DNA of 64,000 bases, taken from NCBI RefSeq assembly GCF_000687715.1, contig NZ_JHXD01000001.1, forward strand, positions 248,001-312,000, written 5' to 3'. The DNA comes from Xylanibacter ruminicola Ga6B6 (lineage in GTDB: Bacteria; Bacteroidota; Bacteroidia; Bacteroidales; Bacteroidaceae). The notes beneath the pieces were generated by a model. The model ran no database searches. It saw only the letters and a list, made by a program, of their open reading frames with translations, and was not told the DNA's origin. Shown here in pieces: positions 42,481 through 51,500 of the stretch (position 1 is the first letter of the stretch; each line of letters opens with the position of its first letter). The position numbers were made by a program, and so were the translations under genes.

Positions 42481-44295
42481 ATGAAGAAATTACTAACTAC
42501 TATGTTGCTGGCTGCAAGTGGTGTGCTTGCAGCTTCAGCCGCTAACGAGCCCCTGCCATTAATCCAGAATGTGCAGGCTTATGAGAGCTGTTCATTGAAT
42601 GGCGATTGGAACTACATTGTTGATGTACAGGAAGAGGGCTATTACGACTATCGCATGAACCCTATGCGTAATGGTTTCTTTATCAATGCCAAGCCCCAGA
42701 AACCTGAGGATTTGATTGAGTACGACTTCGACAAGTCGCCAACCATGAAGATTCCTTCTGACTGGAATACACAGGACGAAAAGCTGTTTTTCTACGAGGG
42801 AACAGTTTGGTTTAAGAAGAGTTTCCAGGCTGTGCCTATGACCGAATGCCGCACCTTGCTGTATTTCGGTGCTGTAAACTACGATTGCCATGTATGGGTG
42901 AATGGTAAGAAGGCTGGTCACCACGTGGGTGGCTTTACCCCATTCAACTATGATATCAGCGACTTGCTGAAGAAAGGCGAGAACACCGTGATTGTTAAGG
43001 TAGATAACAAGCGTCATGCCGAGGATGTGCCCACACAGATTTTCGACTGGTGGAACTACGGTGGTATTACCCGCGACGTGAAGCTGGTAAAAGTGCCCAT
43101 GAACTATCTGGAGAACTACGATCTGCAGCTGAAAAAGGCCGCCAACAAGGCCAAGGTGAGAGAGCTCGCCTTTTCGGCTAAGATGAACGCCAAGGAGGCT
43201 GGTCATCAGGTAGAGGTGTATATTCCTGAACTGAAGTTGAAACAGCAGTTCACTACCGATGCCGAAGGCAAGGTGAGTGGTGTTCTGAAGGTGGCTGCCA
43301 AGAAACTGCAGCTGTGGTGCCCAGAGAACCCCAAGCGCTATGATGTGCAGCTCACGCTCGATGCAGGTATGGTTGCTGATTCTATCGGTTTCCGTACCAT
43401 CGAGACACGTGGCAAGCAGATTCTGCTTAACGGCAAGCCCATCTTCCTGAAGGGTATCTCTATCCACAATGAGAAGCCCAATGGTGGCGGACGTGCTAAC
43501 AGCGTTGAGGATGCTCACACGCTGCTTTCATGGGCCAAGGAGTTAGGTTGTAACTTTGTGCGTCTGGCCCACTATCCTCACCACGAGGAGATGGTGCGCG
43601 AGGCTGAGCGTATGGGTATCCTGGTATGGAGCGAGATTCCTGTTTACTGGACCATCGCCTGGACTAATCCAAACACCTTCGCCAATGCCAAGCAGCAGCT
43701 TACCGATATGATTGCCCGCGACCATAATCGCGCTAACGTGATTATCTGGAGTATCGCCAACGAAACCCCACACTCTGCCGAGCGTGATAAGTTCTTAGGT
43801 GGTCTGGCCAAATATGCCCGCACACTCGATAACACCCGTCTGATTTCGATGGCGATGGAGGTTACTGGTGCCTCGAACTATGTGAACCGTTTGAACGACA
43901 ACATGAACGAGTATGTGGATGTAGTAAGCTTCAACCAGTATATTGGTTGGTATCGCGATGTAAACGATGCCCCAAAGATGAAGTGGGTGATTCCTTACGA
44001 CAAACCCGTGATTATCAGCGAGTTCGGTGGCGGTGCCCGTTACGGCTATCATGGTGCCAAGAACCAGCGTTGGACCGAGGAGTTCCAGGAGAATCTCTAC
44101 AAGGAGAATACCGCCATGCTCGATAAGATTGAGGGTCTGGCAGGTACTACACCTTGGATTCTGAAGGACTTCCGTTCGCCTCGTCGTGTTCTGCCTGGTG
44201 TGCAGGACTACTATAACCGTAAGGGTCTGGTAAGCGATAAGGGCGAGAAGAAGCTGGCCTTCTACGTGCTGAAGAAGTGGTACGAGACTAAATAA
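42481..44295 (+). CDS. Glycoside hydrolase family 2 (beta-glucuronidase/beta-galactosidase-like)
   Basis: A 604-aa secreted protein with signal peptide (GVLAASAANEP). Domain order is sugar-binding jelly roll (about 30-200: LNGDWNYIVDVQE, WFKKSFQ, YDCHVWVNGKKAGHHVGGFTPFNYDIS), immunoglobulin-like domain (about 205-305) and TIM barrel (about 310-600). The acid/base is Glu428 in IIWSIANETPHS and the nucleophile is Glu514 in IISEFGGGARYGYHG. The barrel contacts NFVRLAHYPHHEEM and WSEIPVYW are GH2-typical. Substrate (beta-galactoside, -glucuronide or -mannoside) cannot be fixed from sequence. It follows GH97 by 8 nt. Confidence 0.9.
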   Translation: MKKLLTTMLLAASGVLAASAANEPLPLIQNVQAYESCSLNGDWNYIVDVQEEGYYDYRMNPMRNGFFINAKPQKPEDLIEYDFDKSPTMKIPSDWNTQDEKLFFYEGTVWFKKSFQAVPMTECRTLLYFGAVNYDCHVWVNGKKAGHHVGGFTPFNYDISDLLKKGENTVIVKVDNKRHAEDVPTQIFDWWNYGGITRDVKLVKVPMNYLENYDLQLKKAANKAKVRELAFSAKMNAKEAGHQVEVYIPELKLKQQFTTDAEGKVSGVLKVAAKKLQLWCPENPKRYDVQLTLDAGMVADSIGFRTIETRGKQILLNGKPIFLKGISIHNEKPNGGGRANSVEDAHTLLSWAKELGCNFVRLAHYPHHEEMVREAERMGILVWSEIPVYWTIAWTNPNTFANAKQQLTDMIARDHNRANVIIWSIANETPHSAERDKFLGGLAKYARTLDNTRLISMAMEVTGASNYVNRLNDNMNEYVDVVSFNQYIGWYRDVNDAPKMKWVIPYDKPVIISEFGGGARYGYHGAKNQRWTEEFQENLYKENTAMLDKIEGLAGTTPWILKDFRSPRRVLPGVQDYYNRKGLVSDKGEKKLAFYVLKKWYETK

Positions 44296-44316
44296 TAATA
44301 AATAAGGTATTATCCA

Positions 44317-46665
44317 ATGAAAAAGGAACTTAAGACTATTGGCAGTTGGGCTATGATGGCGCTTGCTGCATTAATTACAAGTTGTAACACAGCAACAGAC
44401 ATGGAACAGCAAATAGATGAACTCTACCAGAAGATGCCTCAGGAGGAGCGCATCGCACAGCTGAAGAGTATGTATATGGACGAACTCTTTGATGCTGACG
44501 GCAAGTTAGATACAGCCAAGTGTAAGGAACTGATACCTTATGGTATTGGTCATTTCTCACAGTTCTGCATGCAGCAGCCTCGCGATCCGAACGAACTGCG
44601 CGATCGTGCTGTGGCTATTCAGGACTGGCTGATGCACCATACACCCAACGGCATCCCAGCCCTCTTGCACGAAGAGGTGCTCTCGGGTATCAATACCTTA
44701 GGTTCTACCATCTATCCCCAGCAGATTGGTCAGGCAGGTTCGTTCAACCCTGAGTTGGCTGAACTGAAAACACGTCAGACCAGTACGCAATTGCGAAAAA
44801 TGGGTGGTATTTTTGCCCTGTCGCCAATGGTCGATGTATGTCGCACCCCCAGCTTTAATCGCTTGGAGGAGTCGTATGGCGAGGACGGCTACCTGTCGGC
44901 TGTGATGGGTACCGCCTTTGTTGACGGCTTGCAGCAGGGCGACTTGAAGAAAGGTGTTGGCGCCTGCTCTAAACACTACTTAGGTTATGGTGGTGGCGGC
45001 GATGCCGACGAGAAGGAGATGATGGAAGAGATTCTGTTGCCTCACGAGACTATGATTCGTTTGGCTGGTAGCGTAGCTGTAATGCCAGGCTATCACGAGG
45101 TGCATGGCACAAAATGTGTGGCTAACAGCGAGATTCTGCAGGATATCCTGCGTGGTTACGTAGGCTTTGATGGTATGGTAGTGAGCGATTATACCGCTAT
45201 CGACCAGATTCCGAATATCGACAGCGCCGTAGAAAAGGCTGCCGCTGCCATCAATGGTGGTAACGATGTCGACTTCCCCTTTGGTGCCAACTATCAGCTT
45301 TTGCAGGAGGCTATCGATAAAGGTCTGGTTAAGCCCGAGGTGCTGGAGCGTGCCGTGAAGAATGTGCTGCGCACTAAGTTCCGTATGGGCCTGTTCGATA
45401 AGGATGCCTACCTCTACTCGAAGGAGGATATCAAGCTCGATACTCCCGAAGAGCGAAAGACGGCTTACGATATCGCTACCCAGAGCGTGGTGCTGTTGGA
45501 GAACAATGGGGTGCTGCCACTCAAGGAGGTGAAGAACGTGCTCCTTACTGGTCCTAATGCCAACTCTATCTGGGCTATGTGTGGCGACTATACCTATCCT
45601 GCCATGTCGTACTTCTGGAAAAAGGTCGACTATAAGTCGGAGAATCCTCACATCGTGAAACTGCTCGAAGGTATGCAGAACCACAAGCCCGAGGGTGTTA
45701 ACGTGATGTATTCGCGTGGCTGCGATTGGACCGAGGAGATTGAGACTAAATATGGTGAGCTGGGCGATGCACGTGCTTGGGAGTACGAGTTGCTGCACCG
45801 CAAGGTGGATGCAGGCGAGAAGGCCGACAAAGCAGAAACCCTGCAGATGGCTAAGGATGCCGATGTGATAATTGCCGCTGTTGGCGAGAATGTGATGCTT
45901 TGTGGCGAGAACCGCGATCGTCAGGGACTGCGCTTGCCAGGTAAGCAGGAACAGTTTGTTGAGGAACTCATCCAGACAGGTAAGCCTGTTGTACTGGTGA
46001 TGTTTGGCGGTAGAGCTCAGGTTATCTCTGGCTTAGCCGAGAAGTGTGCTGCTATCATTCAGGCCTGGTATCCAGGCGAGGAGGGTGGTAATGCCGTTGC
46101 TGATATCCTGTATGGTAAGGTATCTCCATCGGCCAAATTGTCTGTCAGCTATCCTAATGTTGAGATCAACGAGCCCATCTGCTACAACTATGCTGCCGAG
46201 AAGGATGCACGTGTTGCATGGCCCTTCGGTTATGGTTTGAGCTATACCACCTTCGAGTATGCTAACTTAGAGGCTACAACCGAGGTTACTACCAAGGACG
46301 AGAGCTTTAATCTCACCTTTGATGTGAAGAATACTGGTAAGGTGGCAGCCGATGAGGTGGCACAGATCTATCTCTCGCCTGCCGATAAGAGTCTGCAGAT
46401 TCGTCCTATCCAGCTGCAAGGCTTTGCCCGTGTATCGCTGAAGCCCGGTGAGAGCAAGAAGATTAGCGTGAAGATGTACACCGAGCAGTTAGGTTATTAT
46501 ACCCATGATGGTCAGCGCCAGTGGAACATCCAGCCAGGCAAGTATATCATTAAGGTAGGCGCATCATCGCAGGATATCAAGTTGCAGCAGGAGATTAACG
46601 TAAGTGGCGAGCCGGTTAAAATGCCTTTGAGAAAGTTCTATTTCTCAGAGGCAAAACAGATTTAA
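44317..46665 (+). CDS. Glycoside hydrolase family 3 lipoprotein (beta-glucosidase/xylosidase-like)
   Basis: A 782-aa protein with lipoprotein signal ending ALITSC. The N-terminal TIM barrel includes GIPALLHEEVLSG, KHYLGYGGGG and the nucleophile Asp291 in GFDGMVVSDYTAI. The alpha/beta sandwich follows (VVLLENNGVLPLKEVKNVLLTGPNA, GENRDRQGLRLPGKQEQFVEEL, WYPGEEGGNAVADILYG). A C-terminal fibronectin-III-like domain completes the usual three-domain GH3 (LTFDVKNTGKVAADEVAQIYLSP). It ends the three-gene glycosidase operon; its stop codon lies inside the 19-bp regulatory element of the next promoter. Exact sugar specificity is unknown. Confidence 0.92.
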   Translation: MKKELKTIGSWAMMALAALITSCNTATDMEQQIDELYQKMPQEERIAQLKSMYMDELFDADGKLDTAKCKELIPYGIGHFSQFCMQQPRDPNELRDRAVAIQDWLMHHTPNGIPALLHEEVLSGINTLGSTIYPQQIGQAGSFNPELAELKTRQTSTQLRKMGGIFALSPMVDVCRTPSFNRLEESYGEDGYLSAVMGTAFVDGLQQGDLKKGVGACSKHYLGYGGGGDADEKEMMEEILLPHETMIRLAGSVAVMPGYHEVHGTKCVANSEILQDILRGYVGFDGMVVSDYTAIDQIPNIDSAVEKAAAAINGGNDVDFPFGANYQLLQEAIDKGLVKPEVLERAVKNVLRTKFRMGLFDKDAYLYSKEDIKLDTPEERKTAYDIATQSVVLLENNGVLPLKEVKNVLLTGPNANSIWAMCGDYTYPAMSYFWKKVDYKSENPHIVKLLEGMQNHKPEGVNVMYSRGCDWTEEIETKYGELGDARAWEYELLHRKVDAGEKADKAETLQMAKDADVIIAAVGENVMLCGENRDRQGLRLPGKQEQFVEELIQTGKPVVLVMFGGRAQVISGLAEKCAAIIQAWYPGEEGGNAVADILYGKVSPSAKLSVSYPNVEINEPICYNYAAEKDARVAWPFGYGLSYTTFEYANLEATTEVTTKDESFNLTFDVKNTGKVAADEVAQIYLSPADKSLQIRPIQLQGFARVSLKPGESKKISVKMYTEQLGYYTHDGQRQWNIQPGKYIIKVGASSQDIKLQQEINVSGEPVKMPLRKFYFSEAKQI

Positions 46666-46718
46666 CCTAAAGATAACATTACGATAACTCAATGCTTGTG
46701 CAACTTTTCGTACCTTTG
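46659..46718 (+). promoter_or_regulatory. Promoter of DUF3836 gene with 19-bp upstream element
   Basis: GATTTAACCTAAAGATAAC at 46659-46677 and -7 box TACCTTTG at 46711-46718, offset 52 nt, identical to the arrangement at 30296. The element overlaps the GH3 stop codon. Confidence 0.65.
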
Positions 46719-46761
46719 CAACGTCAAACAGATAAAAATAACAATTTAAAACGATAAAGGT

Positions 46762-47181
46762 ATGAAAGCAATCATCACAGCAGCAATGGTTATCGCCATG
46801 TGTCTTAGCACTGTTAGTTCGTATGCAGCTAACAATCAGAGTGAGGCTCAGAAGGTTGAGTATCGTTATGAATACGATGAGCAGGGTCGCCTTGCCTTCA
46901 AGGAGATGCTGAGCTGGGATGAAGCCACACAGCAGTGGCAGAAGAGCAGCCGCCTGACTTATAAGTACTTTAAGAATGGCTACAACGAAGAGGTTAGTCA
47001 GTGGAATGCCGATAAGCAGACCTATGATATCCCCTCGCAGGTAACGCTCTACCGTTCGCAGGCTCCTAATCTTACAACGGTTAAGACCTATAAGATGAAC
47101 GAGGCACACGACAACATGTATCTCACCAGTCGTACGGTAGTCATGGAACCTTTGGATGCTTATTTGCTCGCGTTGAAGTAA
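46762..47181 (+). CDS. DUF3836 family exported protein
   Basis: A 139-aa protein with a signal peptide (STVSSYAANNQ). The mature part has YD-repeat-like strands (VEYRYEYDEQGRLAFKEMLSWDEATQQWQKSSRLTYKY) typical of DUF3836 in Bacteroidales. It is a small beta-rich periplasmic or surface protein of unknown function. It has its own promoter and terminator, so it is monocistronic, and it shares an upstream element with the membrane protein at 30384. Confidence 0.82.
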   Translation: MKAIITAAMVIAMCLSTVSSYAANNQSEAQKVEYRYEYDEQGRLAFKEMLSWDEATQQWQKSSRLTYKYFKNGYNEEVSQWNADKQTYDIPSQVTLYRSQAPNLTTVKTYKMNEAHDNMYLTSRTVVMEPLDAYLLALK

Positions 47182-47223
47182 ATTCTCTCTCTTTAAATTA
47201 TAAAAACCCTTAAAGGGTAAAAG

Positions 47224-47260
47224 AATCCGTGGTCAGTTTACACTGATTACGGATTTTCTT
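47224..47260 (+). terminator. Intrinsic terminator after the DUF3836 gene
   Basis: A 14-bp stem (AATCCGT-GG-TCAGT with ACTGA-TT-ACGGATT, two G.T), loop TTAC, tail TTTTCTT. The tail ends 3 nt before the next -7 box. A smaller hairpin ACCCTT-A-AAGGGT lies just upstream at 47206-47218. Confidence 0.75.
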
Positions 47261-47262
47261 AG

Positions 47263-47270
47263 TAACTTTG
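47263..47270 (+). promoter_or_regulatory. -7 box of the DUF3737-MalY-like operon
   Basis: TAACTTTG, 28 nt before the ATG at 47299, directly after a terminator. Confidence 0.6.
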
Positions 47271-47298
47271 CACCCGAATTTATAATAATACAAAAACA

Positions 47299-48144
47299 AT
47301 GGAACTAATTAGAGGTAAGGAATTTGGAGGCGAGAGGCCTCTGTTTGCCGCTCATGATTTGAGATTAGAAGAGATTACAATTGTAGATGGAGAGTCTGGT
47401 ATCAAGCAGTGCCAGAACATGGAATGTTACGATAGCAAGTTCTATGGAAAATACCCTTGGTGGCACGTGGATGGTGCTAAAATCGAACGCTGCTATTTTG
47501 CACCTGGTTCGCGTTCGGCCATCTGGTACACCAACGATCTGGTGATGAAGGATTGTACGATTGATGGCCCTAAGTTCTTCCGTGAGATGAAGAACGTAGA
47601 GCTGGAGAACGTGGTGATTAACGATGCCGACGAAACTTTCTGGAAGGTAGATGGCTTGAAACTGAAGAATGTGAAGCTGCATGAGGGAACCTATCCCTTC
47701 ATGTTCTCTAAGAATATCTATGTAGATGGATTGGAGAGTGATGCCAAATATGTATTCCAGTATTGTGAGAATGTAGAGATTCACAATGCTAAAATTATCA
47801 CGAAGGATTCGTTCTGGGAGTGTGAGAATGTGACTATCTACGATTCTACGCTGGATGGTGAGTACCTGGCTTGGCACTCTAAGAATGTGCGCTTGGTTAA
47901 CTGTCATTTGGCTGGCGAGCAGCTGTTGTGCTATGCACAGAACCTGGTACTTGAGAACTGTACCTTTGACGCTGCTTGCGACCGTGTGTTTGAATATTCA
48001 ACCGTTGAGGCCGACATCAAAGGCCACATCGAGAACATTAAGAACCCCACCAGCGGCCACATCGTTGCCGACAGTATAGGTTCGATTACTATCGATGAGA
48101 ACGTGCGTGAACCAAATAATTGTATTATAGAAACAAGAAAATGA
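47299..48144 (+). CDS. DUF3737 family protein, right-handed beta-helix
   Basis: A 281-aa cytoplasmic-looking protein (no signal peptide). It is built from short repeating strands with Asn/Cys ladders (CQNMECYDSKFYGKYPWWHVDGAKIERCYF, LVMKDCTIDG, NVELENVVINDADETFWKVDG, NLVLENCTFD), the pattern of a parallel beta-helix. It matches the DUF3737 family, whose role is not established. Its stop overlaps the start of the MalY-like gene by 4 nt (ATGA); this pairing suggests a linked role, perhaps in sulfur amino-acid metabolism, but that is inference. Confidence 0.85.
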   Translation: MELIRGKEFGGERPLFAAHDLRLEEITIVDGESGIKQCQNMECYDSKFYGKYPWWHVDGAKIERCYFAPGSRSAIWYTNDLVMKDCTIDGPKFFREMKNVELENVVINDADETFWKVDGLKLKNVKLHEGTYPFMFSKNIYVDGLESDAKYVFQYCENVEIHNAKIITKDSFWECENVTIYDSTLDGEYLAWHSKNVRLVNCHLAGEQLLCYAQNLVLENCTFDAACDRVFEYSTVEADIKGHIENIKNPTSGHIVADSIGSITIDENVREPNNCIIETRK

Positions 48145-49346
48145 AATACGATTTTGACGAGTTGGTAGAACGTCGTGGAACGGGATGCGTAAAGTGGGAT
48201 GCGGAAGCCCCACGTTCAACGGGGGGCTGGCTTCCGCCAGGGGGCAATTCCGAGTTTAAGGAAATAATTCCTCTGTGGGTGGCCGATATGGACTTTAAGG
48301 CTGCCCCGGCTATTCTGGAGGCCGTTCGTAAGCGTGCCGAGCACGGTGTGTTTGGTTATACCGTAGTTGAGGATGATTACTACGAGGCTGTTATCTCATG
48401 GTTCCAGCGCCGTCACGATTGGACAATCCATCGCGAAGAAATTCTCTATACCACAGGTGTCGTTCCTGCCATGAGCGTGGCCATTAAGGCGCTCACCATG
48501 CCAGGTGAGAAGGTGCTGATCCTGTCGCCCGATTACAATTGTTTCTTCTCGTCAGTTCGTAACAACGGTTGCGAGGTGCTTGAAACAGCCTTGAAGCGTG
48601 TTGGCGATACTTTCGAGGTGGATTGGCAGGACTTTGAGACCAAGTGTGCCGACGAGAAGACTACTGTTTTCTTGCTTTGCAATCCTCATAACCCCACAGG
48701 ACGCGTGTGGACTAAGGCTGAGCTGATGCAGATGAACGATATCTGCTTGAAGTACGGTGTAAAGGTGGTGAGCGATGAGATTCATTGCGAACTGATGATG
48801 CCAGGCTATCAATTCCAGCCGTTTGCGGCTGTGAGCGAGGCATGTCGCCAGAACTGTGTCATCCTTAATTCGCCTTCAAAATCGTTCAATATAGCAGGTT
48901 TGCAGGCTGCCAACATCATCTGTTCACAGCCTTCATGGCGCCGCAGATTGGATCGCGCTATCAATATCAACGAGGTGTGCGATCTGAATCCCTTCGGTCC
49001 TGTAGCCCTGAAAGCGGCCTATAACGAGAGCGAGGAGTGGATTGATGAGCTGAACCAGTATCTCTGGGGTAACTATCAACTGCTTTGCGAGTTCGTGGCA
49101 GAAAACATCCCTCAGTGGAAAGTTTGTAAACTGGAGGGCACCTATCTGCCCTGGGTAGATATCTCGGCCATGAATATGACCTCGCAGGCGCTTTGCGATA
49201 TGCTGCTCGATAAGGCTAAGGTGTGGATTAATCCTGGCACGATGTACGGGCCTCAGACAGGCGAGGGCTATGTGCGCTTTAACATAGCTACTCAGCGTTC
49301 GCGACTGAGAGAAGCCTTGGAAAGAATAAAGGATGCACTCGGTTGA
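48141..49346 (+). CDS. MalY/PatB-family PLP-dependent C-S lyase with an in-frame insertion
   Basis: A 401-aa fold-type I PLP enzyme. The start MKYDFDELVERRGTGCVKWD is set by the ATGA overlap with DUF3737. Motifs: PLWVADMDFKAAPAI, GVFGYTVVEDDYYEAV, LCNPHNPTGRVW, VSDEIHCELM and the PLP lysine Lys247 in NSPSKSFNIAGLQ. The family cleaves cystathionine or cysteine (beta-lyase), giving pyruvate, ammonia and a thiol. Between KWD and PLWV there are about nine residues more than in E. coli MalY (APRSTGGWLPPGGNSEF). That segment is encoded by a GC-rich palindrome. The insertion precedes the substrate-binding core and may be tolerated as a loop. Confidence 0.9.
   Translation: MKYDFDELVERRGTGCVKWDAEAPRSTGGWLPPGGNSEFKEIIPLWVADMDFKAAPAILEAVRKRAEHGVFGYTVVEDDYYEAVISWFQRRHDWTIHREEILYTTGVVPAMSVAIKALTMPGEKVLILSPDYNCFFSSVRNNGCEVLETALKRVGDTFEVDWQDFETKCADEKTTVFLLCNPHNPTGRVWTKAELMQMNDICLKYGVKVVSDEIHCELMMPGYQFQPFAAVSEACRQNCVILNSPSKSFNIAGLQAANIICSQPSWRRRLDRAININEVCDLNPFGPVALKAAYNESEEWIDELNQYLWGNYQLLCEFVAENIPQWKVCKLEGTYLPWVDISAMNMTSQALCDMLLDKAKVWINPGTMYGPQTGEGYVRFNIATQRSRLREALERIKDALG
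48201..48237. repeat. GC-rich palindrome inserted in the MalY-like coding sequence
   Basis: GCGGAAGCC (48201-48209) and GGCTTCCGC (48229-48237) are perfect inverted repeats around a G/C-rich 19-nt loop, in frame. The composition differs from the surrounding gene. Confidence 0.6.
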
Positions 49347-49359
49347 GTGCATCCTTTTT
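49331..49359. terminator. Terminator overlapping the end of the MalY-like gene
   Basis: A perfect 10-bp stem GGATGCACTC/GAGTGCATCC with loop GGTT followed by TTTTT. The TGA stop spans the loop and right arm. It lies 5 nt from the convergent GH43 stop and probably serves both genes. Confidence 0.85.
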
Positions 49360-49364
49360 CTTTA

Positions 49365-51398
49365 TTAGTTAATCAGGAATATCTTTGTAAGACCGTTGTA
49401 GGTTGCCTTAACGGTGGCACGTCCTTCTACAACTTTGCTTATCTCAAACCTTACTTCAGGTACATCAGAAGTGACAACAATGTTTGAGTTGTCGCTTACT
49501 TTACCATATACCTGATAGCGGGTCTGGTCGGTATAGCCGTTCAGATTGGTGAAGCGGATAGGTGTTGTGGGCATTACTAACTTCTGTCCGTCAACCTCAA
49601 TGTTAACCTGAGGCACAACTGGAGCTTCGAACTTGTCGCCAGCCTTTGAGAAACCGATACCGTGCAGGTCGAACAGTCCCTGAGGGCGCTGAGGTCTGCG
49701 TGGGCCCCACTGTGGGCGCATAGGGGCTTCAATCTCGGCACCATCGGCCACCAGATAGATAGCGTGCTTACCTGTCAGTCCTTCGACTGCAGGTGTGCTT
49801 ACCTGGTAAATCTTAGCGGTACGTGGAGCATCAGCAGGAATATCCAGAACAGCAATCTCTTCGCCCTTCCATGGGTTATCCAGACGAACGTGAATCTTAA
49901 AGGCACCATGTCCGCCTGGTGTCAGGTTCAGATTCAATGTGGCGCCATCGCCTTTACTGATGCCTTTAAAGGCCTTGATGCCCTTGGTGTCGGCTTTCAG
50001 TCCGCCAAAGCCAAAGTACTTAAAGCCTACAATACCAGTATTGGTAATGCCTGCCAGGTCCATCGAGTTGTTCCAGATGTCGTGGTTATCCTGCATCCAG
50101 TCGTTGCTGTTTGTGCCGCCAGTCATGAAGCAGGCGATACCAGCCGAATAGTACTGATAAGGAGGCAGACCAAAAATCTGGAAACCCTCAGAGGTTACCT
50201 CGGCACCTGTATATTCTGTGCCATCGGTAGCCTTGGCTGTCCAACTGTTATCAGCAGCATATGGATCGTAACCGGTAATCTTTACGGTACCGCCTTTAGC
50301 TACAGGTTTCTTATCCCATGTAATCTTAACAGGAGCAACCATTGCCTGACGGGCATAGCCGAAACCACGTGGTGGACGATGATAGAATACGTACCACTGA
50401 CCGTTGATCTCCTGCAGCGAGCCGTGGGTGTTGTGGGCCGCATTGGTGGTAATCAGCTTCGAACCATCTTCGCCAGTTACTACACCACGTGAGTCAACCA
50501 GTACACCACCAGAGCGCCATGGGCCTAATGGTGAATCGCCAAAAGCATAACGCAGGGCAGAGTTAGTAGAGCCCTGTCCGTAGTCAGGACCGCTATAACC
50601 AGAGAATACCATCACGTATTTGTTGCCTACCTGACGGATGCTCGAAGCCTCGAAGAAGTTGAACTCGCCAGGGTTCTGGCCTTTATAGAGGGCTGGATAC
50701 TGCGTGCCCTCTGGGTCGCGTACCTTACCATAACTGGCCGATGCGGGGATAAAGTAATCGTGCAGCTCAGTGCCTGGGCGCATTGAGTACATGGTATTCT
50801 GATCCAACTCGCAAGCGGTTGAGTGCTGGAAACCATAGAATACGTAGGCACGGAAACCTTTAGCGTAATCGGGATCCTTCTTGTTGGTTACAGGCTCGAT
50901 AAATACTGATGGGTCGAAATCAATCAATGAGCCAGGCAGACACTTGCGACCATCCTCTGTGAGGTTGATGGGAGTGAAGGGGCCGTTGGGGCGGTCGCCC
51001 TTACAAACCATGGGTACACGCTGCCAGCCACGAGAGTGGGGGTACAGATAGTAAGTCTTCTTACCTGTGGCCTTATCTTTTACCTCAACCAGATCGGGGG
51101 CAAACATGGTGTCCCACTGACCGTCAACATAATGGGTGAAGATTGGACCTTCGTCGCGCCATTGGCTTAAGTCCTCAACAGGTGCCGACCACATGCGGAT
51201 ATCGCTTCCGCAGTAGGCTGTGTAGTTTGTGTCGTGCGAACCAATAATGTATGCACGGAACTTTCCTGGCTGATCGGGATCCTCAAATACACGGGGTTCG
51301 CCATCAGGCAGATGCTCCCAAAGCGGGAGGTACGGATTCTGTGCCTGAGCCGATAATACGGCCAGCAACAGAAGGGGTAACATAAAAAGTCTTTTCAT
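49365..51398 (-). CDS. Glycoside hydrolase family 43-like enzyme with C-terminal beta domains
   Basis: A 677-aa secreted protein with signal peptide ending SAQAQ. The N-terminal five-bladed propeller (about 25-375) has candidate catalytic Asp40 (FEDPD), Asp162 (IDFDPSVF) and Glu250 (FFEASS), plus MFAPDLVEV and HNTHGSLQEINGQWYVFYHR. Residues about 380-570 are a CBM6-like beta-sandwich (GFKYFGFGG, LNLNLTPGGHGAFKIHVRLD), interrupted near 580 by a Pro/Arg/Gln-rich stretch (PQWGPRRPQRPQGL). A final Ig-like strand domain ends VKATYNGLTKIFLIN. GH43 members act on arabinose or xylose side chains; specificity is unresolved. Confidence 0.85.
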   Translation of the reverse strand: MKRLFMLPLLLLAVLSAQAQNPYLPLWEHLPDGEPRVFEDPDQPGKFRAYIIGSHDTNYTAYCGSDIRMWSAPVEDLSQWRDEGPIFTHYVDGQWDTMFAPDLVEVKDKATGKKTYYLYPHSRGWQRVPMVCKGDRPNGPFTPINLTEDGRKCLPGSLIDFDPSVFIEPVTNKKDPDYAKGFRAYVFYGFQHSTACELDQNTMYSMRPGTELHDYFIPASASYGKVRDPEGTQYPALYKGQNPGEFNFFEASSIRQVGNKYVMVFSGYSGPDYGQGSTNSALRYAFGDSPLGPWRSGGVLVDSRGVVTGEDGSKLITTNAAHNTHGSLQEINGQWYVFYHRPPRGFGYARQAMVAPVKITWDKKPVAKGGTVKITGYDPYAADNSWTAKATDGTEYTGAEVTSEGFQIFGLPPYQYYSAGIACFMTGGTNSNDWMQDNHDIWNNSMDLAGITNTGIVGFKYFGFGGLKADTKGIKAFKGISKGDGATLNLNLTPGGHGAFKIHVRLDNPWKGEEIAVLDIPADAPRTAKIYQVSTPAVEGLTGKHAIYLVADGAEIEAPMRPQWGPRRPQRPQGLFDLHGIGFSKAGDKFEAPVVPQVNIEVDGQKLVMPTTPIRFTNLNGYTDQTRYQVYGKVSDNSNIVVTSDVPEVRFEISKVVEGRATVKATYNGLTKIFLIN

Positions 51399-51433
51399 AT
51401 AAATATGGGTTGGGTTTTGTGAAAAATTGTGTG

Positions 51434-51441
51434 CAAATTTA
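51434..51441 (-). promoter_or_regulatory. -7 box of the GH43 gene (minus strand)
   Basis: CAAATTTA on + reads TAAATTTG on the minus strand, 35 nt before the ATG. It is divergent from the promoter at 51485, so the two GH43-containing genes share a control region. Confidence 0.55.
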
Positions 51442-51484
51442 GTAAATTATCCACATTTATGCTATTAATTTTAAAGGAAATGTT

Positions 51485-51492
51485 TAACTTTG
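51485..51492 (+). promoter_or_regulatory. -7 box of the GH28-GH43 gene
   Basis: TAACTTTG ends 8 nt before the ATG at 51501. It lies inside the longer in-frame ORF that begins at 51429, which argues for 51501 as the true start and for a very short leader. Confidence 0.6.
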
Positions 51493-51500
51493 CAACATAT

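Noticed and set aside
44980..45798. A 272-aa minus-strand ORF opposite the GH3 gene
   Set aside because: Antisense shadow with no family features.
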